A stretch of 64,000 nt of DNA, from NCBI GenBank assembly GCA_964642175.1, contig CAZXOK010000001.1:744001-808000 (forward strand). Reading direction: 5' to 3'. A program made the position numbers and the translations under genes. The DNA is from JANQGG01 sp964642175 (GTDB lineage Bacteria > Bacteroidota > Chlorobiia > Chlorobiales > Chloroherpetonaceae). A model generated the notes under the pieces. It saw only the letters and a list, made by a program, of their open reading frames with translations, ran no database searches and was not told where the DNA came from. Shown here one piece after another: positions 19,601-26,574 of this stretch; position 1 is the first letter of the stretch; each line of letters starts with the position of its first letter.

Positions 19601-20514
19601 GTGTTGATGTGGTGATGCAGCTTAGCCCGGTCTTCAGAGACACGTTTGGCATCTTGATGGATCATTTGGATCGCTTGGTGAAAGATGCGGCCAATGCCGA
19701 TGAGCCTCACGACATGAACTATATCAAAAAACATGTTGATGAGACCATGGCCGAAAATAATGTGCCGTTTGAAAGTGCTACCGCCCGCCAGTTTACCCAG
19801 GCACCCGGTGCATACGGCACCTATGTGGATGACATGGTTGAAGACTCGGCCTGGGAGAGTGAAGAGGATCTGGATAACGTATTCCTTCGCCGTAATGCCT
19901 TTGCCTATGGTGGAAAGCGCCATGGTGAAAAGGAAACCGAAGTCCTGAAAGGATTGATGGGTACGGTGGATCGTGTGGTTCATCAGGTCGACTCGGTTGA
20001 GTTCGGTATTTCTGATATTGACCACTATTTCTCCTCGTCGGGATCCTTACAGCTGTCGGCCAAACGCCACAACTCAAGGGCCAAGGATGTAAAACTCAAC
20101 TATGTGGAATCCTTCACGGCCGACGTGAAAATTGATGATGTGGATAAAGCCTTGCGTGTTGAATACCGCACCAAGCTCCTGAATCCAAAATGGTACGATG
20201 GTATGATGGAGCATGGTCATAGCGGGGCAACCGAGATCAGTAACCGATTTACATACATGCTGGGCTGGGATGCGGTTACCAAGAGTGTAGATGATTGGGT
20301 CTATAAAAAAGCTGCCGACACCTATGCTTTTGATCCGGCGATGCGCGAGAAATTAATGAAAGCCAATCCGCAGGCCATGAAAAACATCGTGGGTCGTTTG
20401 CTCGAGGCCAATGGCCGGGGCATGTGGGAAGCCGACCAGGATACCATTGATAAGCTTCAGGATCTGTATGCCGATCTTGAAGATCGCCTTGAAGGGATTG
20501 AAACACAAGCCTGA
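16687..20514 (+). CDS. bchH: Magnesium-chelatase H subunit homologue (BchH/ChlH; CobN superfamily), 1275 aa
   Basis: The N-terminal about 170 residues match the DUF3479 domain found in BchH/ChlH but absent from CobN, including VFVYESMPEAMELTHVGDYV and a KKAKDFKNWMQVYAYW stretch. The CobN/Mg-chelatase body follows, with HVGMHGSVEWMPGLQLGL near residue 576, YPVNNPSEANMAKRRGLATM, and the C-terminal GMMEHGHSGATEISNRF segment. The H subunit binds protoporphyrin IX and, with ATPase subunits I and D, inserts Mg2+. In bacteria without photosynthesis, superfamily members insert cobalt for cobalamin. No I/D subunit, bch or cob gene is nearby, so the metal and pathway are open. Length fits BchH. AAGGAG precedes the ATG and a terminator follows. 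Confidence 0.88.
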   Translation: MGELKKIVAVLGMEQYSRRVWTDVINRMKDEAVVCQYTDVDLENKNPKLQQDLLEADCVFSSMIQFREQVEWFKDNIEKGDVKTVFVYESMPEAMELTHVGDYVVKGGGGGMPDMVKKVAKILVKGRDEDTLFGYVKLLKMMRKILPLIPKKAKDFKNWMQVYAYWTNPSPENLVNMFRLILNEYFEESFKVAPLVETPNMGLYHPDKEGLFKDTSQYLSWSKKRIKSTGIDPKKASKIGLLFFRKHLLQEKDYIDDTIRAYEKKGLFVYPIFVMGVEGHVVVRDWLMKEKIDLLVNMMGFGLVGGPAGSTKPGTSADARAEILGNLDVPYMVAQPLYMQDFNSWNSVGVAPMQTTITYSLPEMDGAINPIVLGALNEGRIETVPDRLDRLVDLSKKWADLRKKSNKEKKIALVAYDYPPGLGKKASAALLDVPTTILEILKRLDAEGYNVGSIPESAEVLLKQLDETTDHQQQVQSPDALCVDKEEFSKLTSQTERDRIEERWGAFPGDIVPVGDEKVFLGGLQFGNVFIGIQPRLGVHGDPMRLIFDKENTPHHQYIAFYRWLSRSFNADAMIHVGMHGSVEWMPGLQLGLTSRCWPDALCGEIPHMYIYPVNNPSEANMAKRRGLATMVSHAIPPLARSGLYKELPALKDMIDDYRERGLDRSEDPETQEALFEKVEQLNLNDDCPRIQGESFTDYLSRLYTYLRELENRLISNSLHVFGQAAPIDSQVITVTETLKVRGNCHALPSIFLSTHEDGAAYQNSYTVLAAHSRKGEKNAIELREKIDEACKEFVEKTIFEKQHPKPIFQKLTNNAQINDEMIQALDQALHEGRQVVRALEDNTSEMNALIHVLKGCYLPAGPGGDIIRDGSNVLPTGRNIHAIDPWRIPSEAAFARGTQIADSLIKKHIEENDGQYPETIAQVLWGLDTIKTKGEAVAVIIRLIGAKPDYDAQGKISRYVLIPLESLGRPRVDVVMQLSPVFRDTFGILMDHLDRLVKDAANADEPHDMNYIKKHVDETMAENNVPFESATARQFTQAPGAYGTYVDDMVEDSAWESEEDLDNVFLRRNAFAYGGKRHGEKETEVLKGLMGTVDRVVHQVDSVEFGISDIDHYFSSSGSLQLSAKRHNSRAKDVKLNYVESFTADVKIDDVDKALRVEYRTKLLNPKWYDGMMEHGHSGATEISNRFTYMLGWDAVTKSVDDWVYKKAADTYAFDPAMREKLMKANPQAMKNIVGRLLEANGRGMWEADQDTIDKLQDLYADLEDRLEGIETQA

Positions 20515-20519
20515 TCTTT

Positions 20520-20550
20520 TAAAAGCGTCTCTGAAAAGGGGCGCTTTTTT
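20520..20550 (+). terminator. Intrinsic terminator after the bchH homologue
   Basis: AAAAGCG (20521-20527) pairs with CGCTTTT (20542-20548) around a 14-base loop that can extend the stem, and a T-run follows. It lies seven bases after the stop codon. Confidence 0.75.
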
Positions 20551-20680
20551 TATGAACTGTATTACCGATCAAGCTGCAAAATTGCTGGGCAATAGTTTAA
20601 AACTTAATCCCCAATTAATCTTACTCGTTGTTGTTTTTACTATACTTCAAGTTGATGTGTTTTTAGCATAATAAATCTCT

Positions 20681-21670
20681 ATGAATATAGCCATCATCAC
20701 AGATTCCGCAGCAGATTTGCCAGCTGAACTGGTCTATAAATACAATGTTCGTATTATTCCATCACGAATCATTATTGATGGGAAAATTCGTTACGATAAT
20801 GGTGTGGATATAAATAACGAAGATTTTTACGCCGACTATTGCAGCAGTAACAGCACTTCGCAAATCAGCACTGAACCGCCTTCAGTTGATGAAATCCTCC
20901 AGGTCTATAAAAGATTATGTATTGAATACGATGCCATTCTTTCCATACACGTTGCCGGACGATTGAGTGAGACACTCAAGAATGCCAGGAAAGCAGTATT
21001 GAAAGGCATGCCGGTATTTAAACGCATCCGTTTGCAACACAATTTGGGCAGACCCTTACAGATTCGTATCATAGATTCCCAAAATGTATCTTTAGGATTG
21101 GGATTACTTGTTATCAGAGCAGCTGAGTTTGTAAGGCAAGGTATTTCTTTTTCTAAACTGGCAAACGAGTTAGAAAAACTTGCTGAGCAGATCTACACGT
21201 TTTTTGTTGTGGAAGATCCCAAAAATCTCAGGATTAAGCGAGAGTGGGTCAAGGTATCCTTTTTAGATGCTCAAATTGCCAGGGGTCTTTCACTGAAACC
21301 CATTTTAAAGTGTTTTCGTGGTGAAATAACAGTGGCAGATCGGAAGAAGCAGTTTGAAAACGCTGTTGAACATGCCATGAAACTTACCATTGATCAGCTT
21401 CATATGCAGCATTCGTATGATAAAATCGGTGTGGTTTATTATGGACCACTTAGTGAAATGGCAAACAACGAAAAGATTATAAATTACAGGCATGAATTGG
21501 CAACTATGGGTCTGGGATCTATTGCTGCAGTTGCCAGTCCAAGTATTGGGTATTATACAGGTGGCAAGTCTATAGGCTTAAGCCTGATCAATGGCGATAT
21601 CAAATTACAGGATATTTTGAATACAACTAAGTTGGCGGGTAAATCCCCTTTATCCAGTCTTCCTCTTTAA
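20681..21670 (+). CDS. DegV family fatty-acid-binding protein
   Basis: 329 residues. The start IAIITDSAADLPAELV and the SQISTEPPSVDEI segment are DegV hallmarks. The family binds fatty acids; in Firmicutes, FakB proteins present them to the kinase FakA for incorporation into phospholipid. No FakA/DhaK-like kinase is in the window, so lipid delivery here is inferred from the family alone. It has about 45 residues more than the usual 280, mostly as an insertion around residues 110-125 (RIRLQHNLGRPLQ). It stands alone between the bchH terminator and convergent guaB. Confidence 0.85.
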   Translation: MNIAIITDSAADLPAELVYKYNVRIIPSRIIIDGKIRYDNGVDINNEDFYADYCSSNSTSQISTEPPSVDEILQVYKRLCIEYDAILSIHVAGRLSETLKNARKAVLKGMPVFKRIRLQHNLGRPLQIRIIDSQNVSLGLGLLVIRAAEFVRQGISFSKLANELEKLAEQIYTFFVVEDPKNLRIKREWVKVSFLDAQIARGLSLKPILKCFRGEITVADRKKQFENAVEHAMKLTIDQLHMQHSYDKIGVVYYGPLSEMANNEKIINYRHELATMGLGSIAAVASPSIGYYTGGKSIGLSLINGDIKLQDILNTTKLAGKSPLSSLPL

Positions 21671-21701
21671 GAAATAATCAACAACCCAAAGAATTTCTTA
21701 A

Positions 21702-21730
21702 CAAGCCGGTCTATATAATAAACCGGCCAT
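21702..21730. terminator. Possible bidirectional terminator between degV-like gene and guaB
   Basis: GCCGGT (21705-21710) and ACCGGC (21722-21727) form a stem that extends through AT and GT pairs. It lies between convergent genes. The T-run is poor on both strands, so support is modest. Confidence 0.4.
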
Positions 21731-21739
21731 GTGAAAAGT

Positions 21740-23224
21740 TTAGTGCGATAGAGAGTAATTAGGAGCTTCTTTGGATATTTTGATATCATGCGGGTGACTC
21801 TCACGCAAACCAGCCGTGGAGACTTTGACAAAATTGGTGTCGTTTTTCAGAGCTTCTATGTTTGCTGCCCCACAATACCCCATAGCAGCTCGCAAACCAC
21901 CGGTCAATTGATAAATGATTTCTGCCAGTTTACCTTTATAAGGCACGCGTCCTTCAATACCCTCCGGGACAAATTTCTTGATCTCGTCTTCGGCATCCTG
22001 AAAATAGCGGTCGCTGCTGCCGTCTGGACCTGTCATGGCTCCTAAAGAACCCATTCCCCGGTATGTTTTATACTGGCGACCTTCCAGGATAACCATTTCA
22101 CCCGGGCTTTCATCCACTCCGGCAAACAAGCTCCCGATCATAACGGAGTCGGCGCCTGCTGCCAGGGCTTTTGCGATATCACCACTGAATTTTATTCCGC
22201 CATCAGCAATAATTGGCGTATTTGTTTTAGCGGCTTCATCATAACTGTGCATAATCGCGGAGAGCTGTGGCACACCTACACCGGCAATAATACGGGTGGT
22301 GCAAATACTGCCGGGACCTATACCCACTTTAACGCAATCAGCACCGGCTTTAATAAGATCTCTGGTAGCTTCGGGTGTGGCTACATTTCCGGCAATAATA
22401 TCCAGCTCAGGAAATTTTGATTTGATAGTTTCAACCATCTTAATGACGGCCTCACTATGTCCATGAGCTGTATCTATGGCTACAACATCCACATTGGCAT
22501 CTACCAAAGCCTGTACCCGGCTTACGGTATTTTCGCGAATACCAACAGCTGCACCCACACGCAAGCGGCCATGAGCATCTTTGCAGGCGTTTGGAAATTG
22601 TTTTTTCTTCTGGATATCTTTAAAGGTAATAAGCCCTTTTAAATTTTGATTGGCATCAACAATGAGCAGTTTTTCAATTTTATGATTCTGGAGTATTTCT
22701 TCAGCTTTTTCCAGATCTGTGCCTTCTTCTGCGGTAATCAGATCCCCCCGGGTCATGATCTCGCAGATAGATTGATTCATATCGGGTTTAAAGCGTAAAT
22801 CGCGATTGGTAATGATTCCAATTAATTTTTTATCAGAACCTGAACTTGTTTTCACAACCGGAATACCGGAAATTGAAAATTTTGACATTAAATCCAGGGC
22901 ATCTTTTACCGTAGCTGATTCAGAAAGGGTAATTGGATTTTTGATCATGCCACTTTCGGAACGCTTAACCCGGTCAACTTCAGTGGCTTGCTGTTCAATA
23001 GACAAGTTTTTGTGAATGATACCTATTCCACCCGAACGGGCAATGGCAATAGCCAACTCCGACTCAGTTACCGTATCCATGGCAGCACTGACAAGTGGTG
23101 TGTTTAATTCAATCGATTTGGTGAGATTAGTTTTGATAGATGTATCGCGTGGTAAAACTGAAGACCTGTTAGGCAAAATAAGTACATCATCAAAGGTTAG
23201 GGCTTCAAAAAGAATTTTTTTCAT
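21740..23224 (-). CDS. guaB: Inosine-5'-monophosphate dehydrogenase
   Basis: Oxidises IMP to XMP with NAD+, the committed step of GMP synthesis. The barrel starts ALTFDDVLILPNRSSVLP. A pair of CBS domains (about residues 90-205) is inserted in the barrel. The catalytic loop is GPGSICTTRIIAGVG with the active-site Cys, and the flap holds YRGMGSLGAM. Its 494 residues are normal. The frame extends three codons upstream to a TTG, but the ATG at 23224 is the conventional start. It is a single-gene unit on the minus strand. An NCS2 purine permease gene is elsewhere in the window (51986-53299), not linked. Confidence 0.96.
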   Translation of the reverse strand: MKKILFEALTFDDVLILPNRSSVLPRDTSIKTNLTKSIELNTPLVSAAMDTVTESELAIAIARSGGIGIIHKNLSIEQQATEVDRVKRSESGMIKNPITLSESATVKDALDLMSKFSISGIPVVKTSSGSDKKLIGIITNRDLRFKPDMNQSICEIMTRGDLITAEEGTDLEKAEEILQNHKIEKLLIVDANQNLKGLITFKDIQKKKQFPNACKDAHGRLRVGAAVGIRENTVSRVQALVDANVDVVAIDTAHGHSEAVIKMVETIKSKFPELDIIAGNVATPEATRDLIKAGADCVKVGIGPGSICTTRIIAGVGVPQLSAIMHSYDEAAKTNTPIIADGGIKFSGDIAKALAAGADSVMIGSLFAGVDESPGEMVILEGRQYKTYRGMGSLGAMTGPDGSSDRYFQDAEDEIKKFVPEGIEGRVPYKGKLAEIIYQLTGGLRAAMGYCGAANIEALKNDTNFVKVSTAGLRESHPHDIKISKEAPNYSLSH

Positions 23225-23495
23225 GGGTTCCAATTAAATAAGTTAAGCTTATAATTTTCTTGGCTAAAAGGAAGGTGCTTCAATACTCAATTACCGCTGT
23301 ACGCTCATCATTTACACAAGCAACCGTTACCTTTTATGTGAAGGAGTCATCTGATCTTGAATGTGGGGAATATACAATCTTGGCAACGCATAGCCAATTT
23401 TTAGCTGTTTTTTCATGTTATATTTCAGCTTTTAAGTCTTTACAAAGAGATATTTTATACCTATATTAAAAGTTTATAGCGCATTTTATTTAGAA

Positions 23496-23586
23496 GGAGA
23501 GGTCGCATAGTTGGTCTAGTGCGCTCGCCTGGAAAGCGGGTAGGGTGTAACAGCCCTCGAGGGTTCGAATCCCTCTCTCTCCGCCA
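23496..23586 (+). tRNA. tRNA-Ser (GGA)
   Basis: The acceptor arms GGAGAGG and TCTCTCC pair, with a G discriminator at 23583 and an encoded CCA at 23584-23586. The anticodon stem CTCGC/GCGGG holds the loop CTGGAAA, giving anticodon GGA. A long class II variable arm and a GAGGG-TTCGAAT-CCCTC T-arm confirm serine identity. It is the first of three serine tRNAs in a row. Confidence 0.95.
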
Positions 23587-23667
23587 CTGAGTTATTGTTT
23601 TTTTTGAAAGTTAATGGTGTTTTTTGTATGTTAGCAGCCTACAAAAACAGCATGTTTTTTTACATCA

Positions 23668-23750
23668 GGAGGATTCGCATAATTGGTATTGCAGCAGTCT
23701 TGAAAACTGCCGGGCGCAAGCCCATGGGGGTTCGAGTCCCTCATCCTCCG
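23668..23750 (+). tRNA. tRNA-Ser (TGA)
   Basis: The acceptor arms GGAGGAT and ATCCTCC pair, with G discriminator. The anticodon stem GCAGT/ACTGC holds the loop CTTGAAA, giving TGA. There is a compact class II variable arm (CGGGCGCAAGCCC) and a GGGGG-TTCGAGT-CCCTC-type T-arm. CCA is not encoded; CGG follows. Confidence 0.93.
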
Positions 23751-23760
23751 CGGATCAATT

Positions 23761-23850
23761 GGAGAGGTGGCCGAGTGGCTGAAGGCAACGGTTTGCTAAA
23801 CCGTCATAGTGTGTTAAACGCTATCGGGGGTTCGAATCCCCCTCTCTCCG
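23761..23850 (+). tRNA. tRNA-Ser (GCT)
   Basis: The acceptor arms GGAGAGG and CTCTCC-type pair, with G discriminator at 23850. The anticodon stem ACGGT/ACCGT holds the loop TTGCTAA, giving GCT. A long variable arm (CATAGTGTGTTAAACGCTAT) marks it as class II. CCA is not encoded. It is only 10 bases after the TGA serine tRNA. Confidence 0.95.
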
Positions 23851-23899
23851 CCCAAGGGCATCATTCCTCACTAAGTTTTTAGATTAAAACTCGCCTTTA

Positions 23900-24742
23900 A
23901 TGTCATCAAAGAAGAAACAGGGCCAGCAGAAGTCCGGAAAAATAAATCCAGAGGTGTCTGGCGAACCTAATCCGGACTCCGAGGAAAAAATACGCCCTGA
24001 TGAGGATCAATCTCCTGATCCACTTTCTGATGAAAACAAAGAGCCCCTTGATCCAGATAATCTGCAAGGGGACGAAAATTTCGAGTACCTGAATCAGGAG
24101 GAAGAAGAAAGCCAGCCCGAAAAGAAAAAAGCCCCGGAGCCTGAAAAATTAACTTCAAGGCAAGAAGATTATAACCTGATTGATGATATTTGCGACGGAC
24201 CGCCTCAAAAACGCGATCAGGCCTACAAACGCTTGCTTTTGAAGTATCGTGGTCAGATCTTCAGTCTGATCCTTAAAATCATTCACAACCAAAATGAAGT
24301 CGAAGACCTGGTTCAGGAAACCTTCTCGAAAGCGTTTAATTCCATTAAGAACTTTAATAAGGAATATGCTTTTTCGACCTGGTTGTATCGTATTGCCACA
24401 AACAGCAGCATTGATTACCTCAGGAAACGCCGGTTAAAGACATTCTCGATTGATAATCCGATCAGCAGTAAGGACGATGAATACACCATTGAAATACCCG
24501 ATACCAGTGATGATCCGGGTAAAAATCTTATTCAAAGTCAGCGCGATGCCCTGGTTCGGGAAGCTATTAAAAGCCTGCCACCGAAATATCAAAAAGTTAT
24601 TGAGATGAGGCATCTTAAAGAACGTACTTACGAGGAAATATCAACTGAGCTGGATTTGCCTTTAGGAACGGTTAAAGCCCACATATTTCGTGCCAGGGAA
24701 ATGCTTTATAAAATGTTGAGGGATAAATTGAGAAATTATTAA
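23900..24742 (+). CDS. ECF-type RNA polymerase sigma factor with long acidic N-terminal extension
   Basis: Residues about 95-175 are sigma region 2, with EDLVQETFSKAFNSI and FSTWLYRIATNSSIDYLRKRR. Residues about 215-275 are region 4, with LPPKYQKVIEMRHLKERTY, EEISTELDLPLGTVKAHIF. The RpoE/SigW-like core is standard. The unusual part is the first 85 residues: a low-complexity, highly charged segment rich in Glu, Asp, Pro, Lys and Gln that is likely disordered. There is no other in-frame Met before the core, so the extension is probably real. No anti-sigma gene is adjacent; the next gene is convergent. It starts 50 bases after the serine tRNA cluster and could be read through from it. Confidence 0.9.
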   Translation: MSSKKKQGQQKSGKINPEVSGEPNPDSEEKIRPDEDQSPDPLSDENKEPLDPDNLQGDENFEYLNQEEEESQPEKKKAPEPEKLTSRQEDYNLIDDICDGPPQKRDQAYKRLLLKYRGQIFSLILKIIHNQNEVEDLVQETFSKAFNSIKNFNKEYAFSTWLYRIATNSSIDYLRKRRLKTFSIDNPISSKDDEYTIEIPDTSDDPGKNLIQSQRDALVREAIKSLPPKYQKVIEMRHLKERTYEEISTELDLPLGTVKAHIFRAREMLYKMLRDKLRNY

Positions 24743-24744
24743 AA

Positions 24745-24781
24745 AAGCGATGCCCGAAAGCACCGCTTTTTTTTAATTTTT
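24745..24781. terminator. Bidirectional terminator between sigma factor and kamA-like gene
   Basis: AAAAAGCG at about 24745 pairs with CGCTTTTT at about 24767 and T-runs lie on both flanks, so it can serve both convergent genes. It overlaps the 3' end of the kamA-like coding sequence. Confidence 0.75.
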
Positions 24782-26149
24782 TTGCCCTTTCAGGCTCATA
24801 ACCCGGAGGGGTTGCTCAAAAAAGAATTCTTCTTCAAACGCAGGTTTCAGGTCCTCCAGCCAATATGCTTCTGGATCATATTCTGCAAAAAACGGTCGCA
24901 GTACCCAGTCGGGATCGCGGCTTTGCAGGAATTGCAGGACAATTTTTTTCTCACCATTAACAGTAGTTGTGCCCAAAACCTGAACTTTTCCGGGATTTGT
25001 CGACATACTTGGACCACGAACGGTTCGCGCTATACCACTAACATTCTGATAGGCTTCCTGGAAAATTTCCCATGCCCGGATCAACGAAACGCCAAAGTGA
25101 TGCTGGGCACCGGTGTCTCTGGCAATAAACATGTAATATGGGATCAGGCCTAATTGTACCTGACGGCGCCATAAAGATGCCCAGATCATCCCGTCATCAT
25201 TAATTCCACGAATAATAGGTGACTGGGTTCGTATTATTGCACCGGTTGCACGGATACGATGAATAGCTTCAACCACCTCGTCGGTTCGTAATTCATTGGC
25301 ATGGTTGAAATGCGCCATGATGGCCAGGTGAATACCATGATGGGTTATTTGTTTGAAGAGCTGAAGAAGGGAATCTGTATCCGGGTCGTTTAGGAATCTG
25401 TGAGGCCAGTAAGTCAGAGACTTTGTGCCAATTCGAATCGTTTTTATGTGAGGCAGATTTTCGGCTAAAATGGGCTGTATATAGGACGCCAGCCTGGCAG
25501 CACTCATGCTTAGAGGATCGCCACCTGTAATCAATATATCGGTAACTTCGGGATGTTCGTATAAATATGTGATCAACAGGTCTGGCTCGGTAGCCCGGAT
25601 CTTCAGGGATTCATCTTCACCAAATTGAGGCCAGCGAAAACAGTATGTGCAGAAGCTATGGCAAGACTGGCCTTCGCTCGGGAAGAACAACACAGTTTCC
25701 TTGTATTTATGTTGAAGGCCAGGTACGGGTTTACCATTTAATGAAGGGATATTTAATTCCATTTGCCCGGCCGGATGAGGATTGCATTCAGAGCGAATAG
25801 ACTCAATAACTTTTTTTAAATCAGATTTGGCATCCTCTCGTCCAAGTAATTCGGCAACGGCATCAAAATGCTCCGACTTCAGCATCCCCTTGGTTGGAAA
25901 CGTCAGTTTAAAAATCGGATCGTTTGGTGCATCATCCCAATTAATCAGTTTTTCTATGGTGTAAGAGTTGACTTTAAACGGAAATACACTGCCCACCACT
26001 TCAATGGCCAGAATATCTTCATCAGATAATACGCTCAGTTGAGGAATAGTTTTAAAGTTGTGCAAGCCGTAGTATTTCATTTTTGGCGGCATTGTTGGGG
26101 ATAACGTGGCGTCAGGGTGTCGTGAGTATGTATGTGCTAAATTATTCAT
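24773..26149 (-). CDS. Lysine 2,3-aminomutase-like radical SAM protein (KamA family)
   Basis: 458 residues. The radical SAM cluster motif is C163-x3-C167-x2-C170 (CHSFCTYC). The surrounding segments ITGGDPLSMSAARL, IRIGTKSLTYWPHRF and IIRTQSPIIRGINDDG match the PLP-dependent 2,3-aminomutase group, which interconverts alpha- and beta-lysine or, as EpmB, modifies elongation factor P. The segment equivalent to the usual PYYL...GAAHF is PYYMFIARDTGAQHHF, so it is not a standard LAM or EpmB and the substrate is uncertain. No beta-lysine acetyltransferase or EF-P modification gene is adjacent. Single gene, convergent with the sigma factor. Confidence 0.85.
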   Translation of the reverse strand: MNNLAHTYSRHPDATLSPTMPPKMKYYGLHNFKTIPQLSVLSDEDILAIEVVGSVFPFKVNSYTIEKLINWDDAPNDPIFKLTFPTKGMLKSEHFDAVAELLGREDAKSDLKKVIESIRSECNPHPAGQMELNIPSLNGKPVPGLQHKYKETVLFFPSEGQSCHSFCTYCFRWPQFGEDESLKIRATEPDLLITYLYEHPEVTDILITGGDPLSMSAARLASYIQPILAENLPHIKTIRIGTKSLTYWPHRFLNDPDTDSLLQLFKQITHHGIHLAIMAHFNHANELRTDEVVEAIHRIRATGAIIRTQSPIIRGINDDGMIWASLWRRQVQLGLIPYYMFIARDTGAQHHFGVSLIRAWEIFQEAYQNVSGIARTVRGPSMSTNPGKVQVLGTTTVNGEKKIVLQFLQSRDPDWVLRPFFAEYDPEAYWLEDLKPAFEEEFFFEQPLRVMSLKGQKN

Positions 26150-26574
26150 ATCTGACCCTCCAATACGATTCTATTATTATTTTCACCAGATCCATACAGA
26201 TGGATGAAATAACCCGGTAATACTCTATTTCGAAAGAAAGCTATCCAGGCGGGGATTGTTTAATTGCCCGATGCTTTGTGTATGGTCTTTAGAAACCCGC
26301 GAAGAAGTTTGGTATGTACAATTGAACTTAGACTTTTGGCCTAATGCCTGTTCAACTATATCAAAAAACTAAGGCGAAGAAGTTAAAAAATTATTAAACC
26401 TGACAATTATTTAAAACGATCTTCAGAGCTTCTGATCATCTTTAAGGACATGCAAATTAATTTCGGAATATAAAGAAATCAAGCATTTTATAAAAGTATC
26501 CCCTTACCTTTAAAAAGGGGTATCAATTTTTTAACTTCACAACGAGCTGTTTTTTTGAACCAAATCATCGACTT
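26150..26574. other. Intergenic stretch, 425 bases, between divergent kamA-like gene and lpdA
   Basis: Divergent promoter region. The only structure seen is the hairpin at 26500-26532 in the lpdA leader. No RNA gene or plausible coding sequence was found. Confidence 0.5.
26500..26532 (+). promoter_or_regulatory. Hairpin followed by T-run in the lpdA leader
   Basis: CCCCTT (26500-26505) pairs with AAGGGG (26515-26520). TATCAA and six T (26527-26532) follow, 42 bases before the lpdA start. This looks like a weak terminator or attenuator; no anti-terminator was identified. Confidence 0.35.

Noticed and set aside
23595..23882. 95-codon frame across the tRNA region
   Set aside because: It runs through two tRNA genes; the translation only reflects tRNA sequence.
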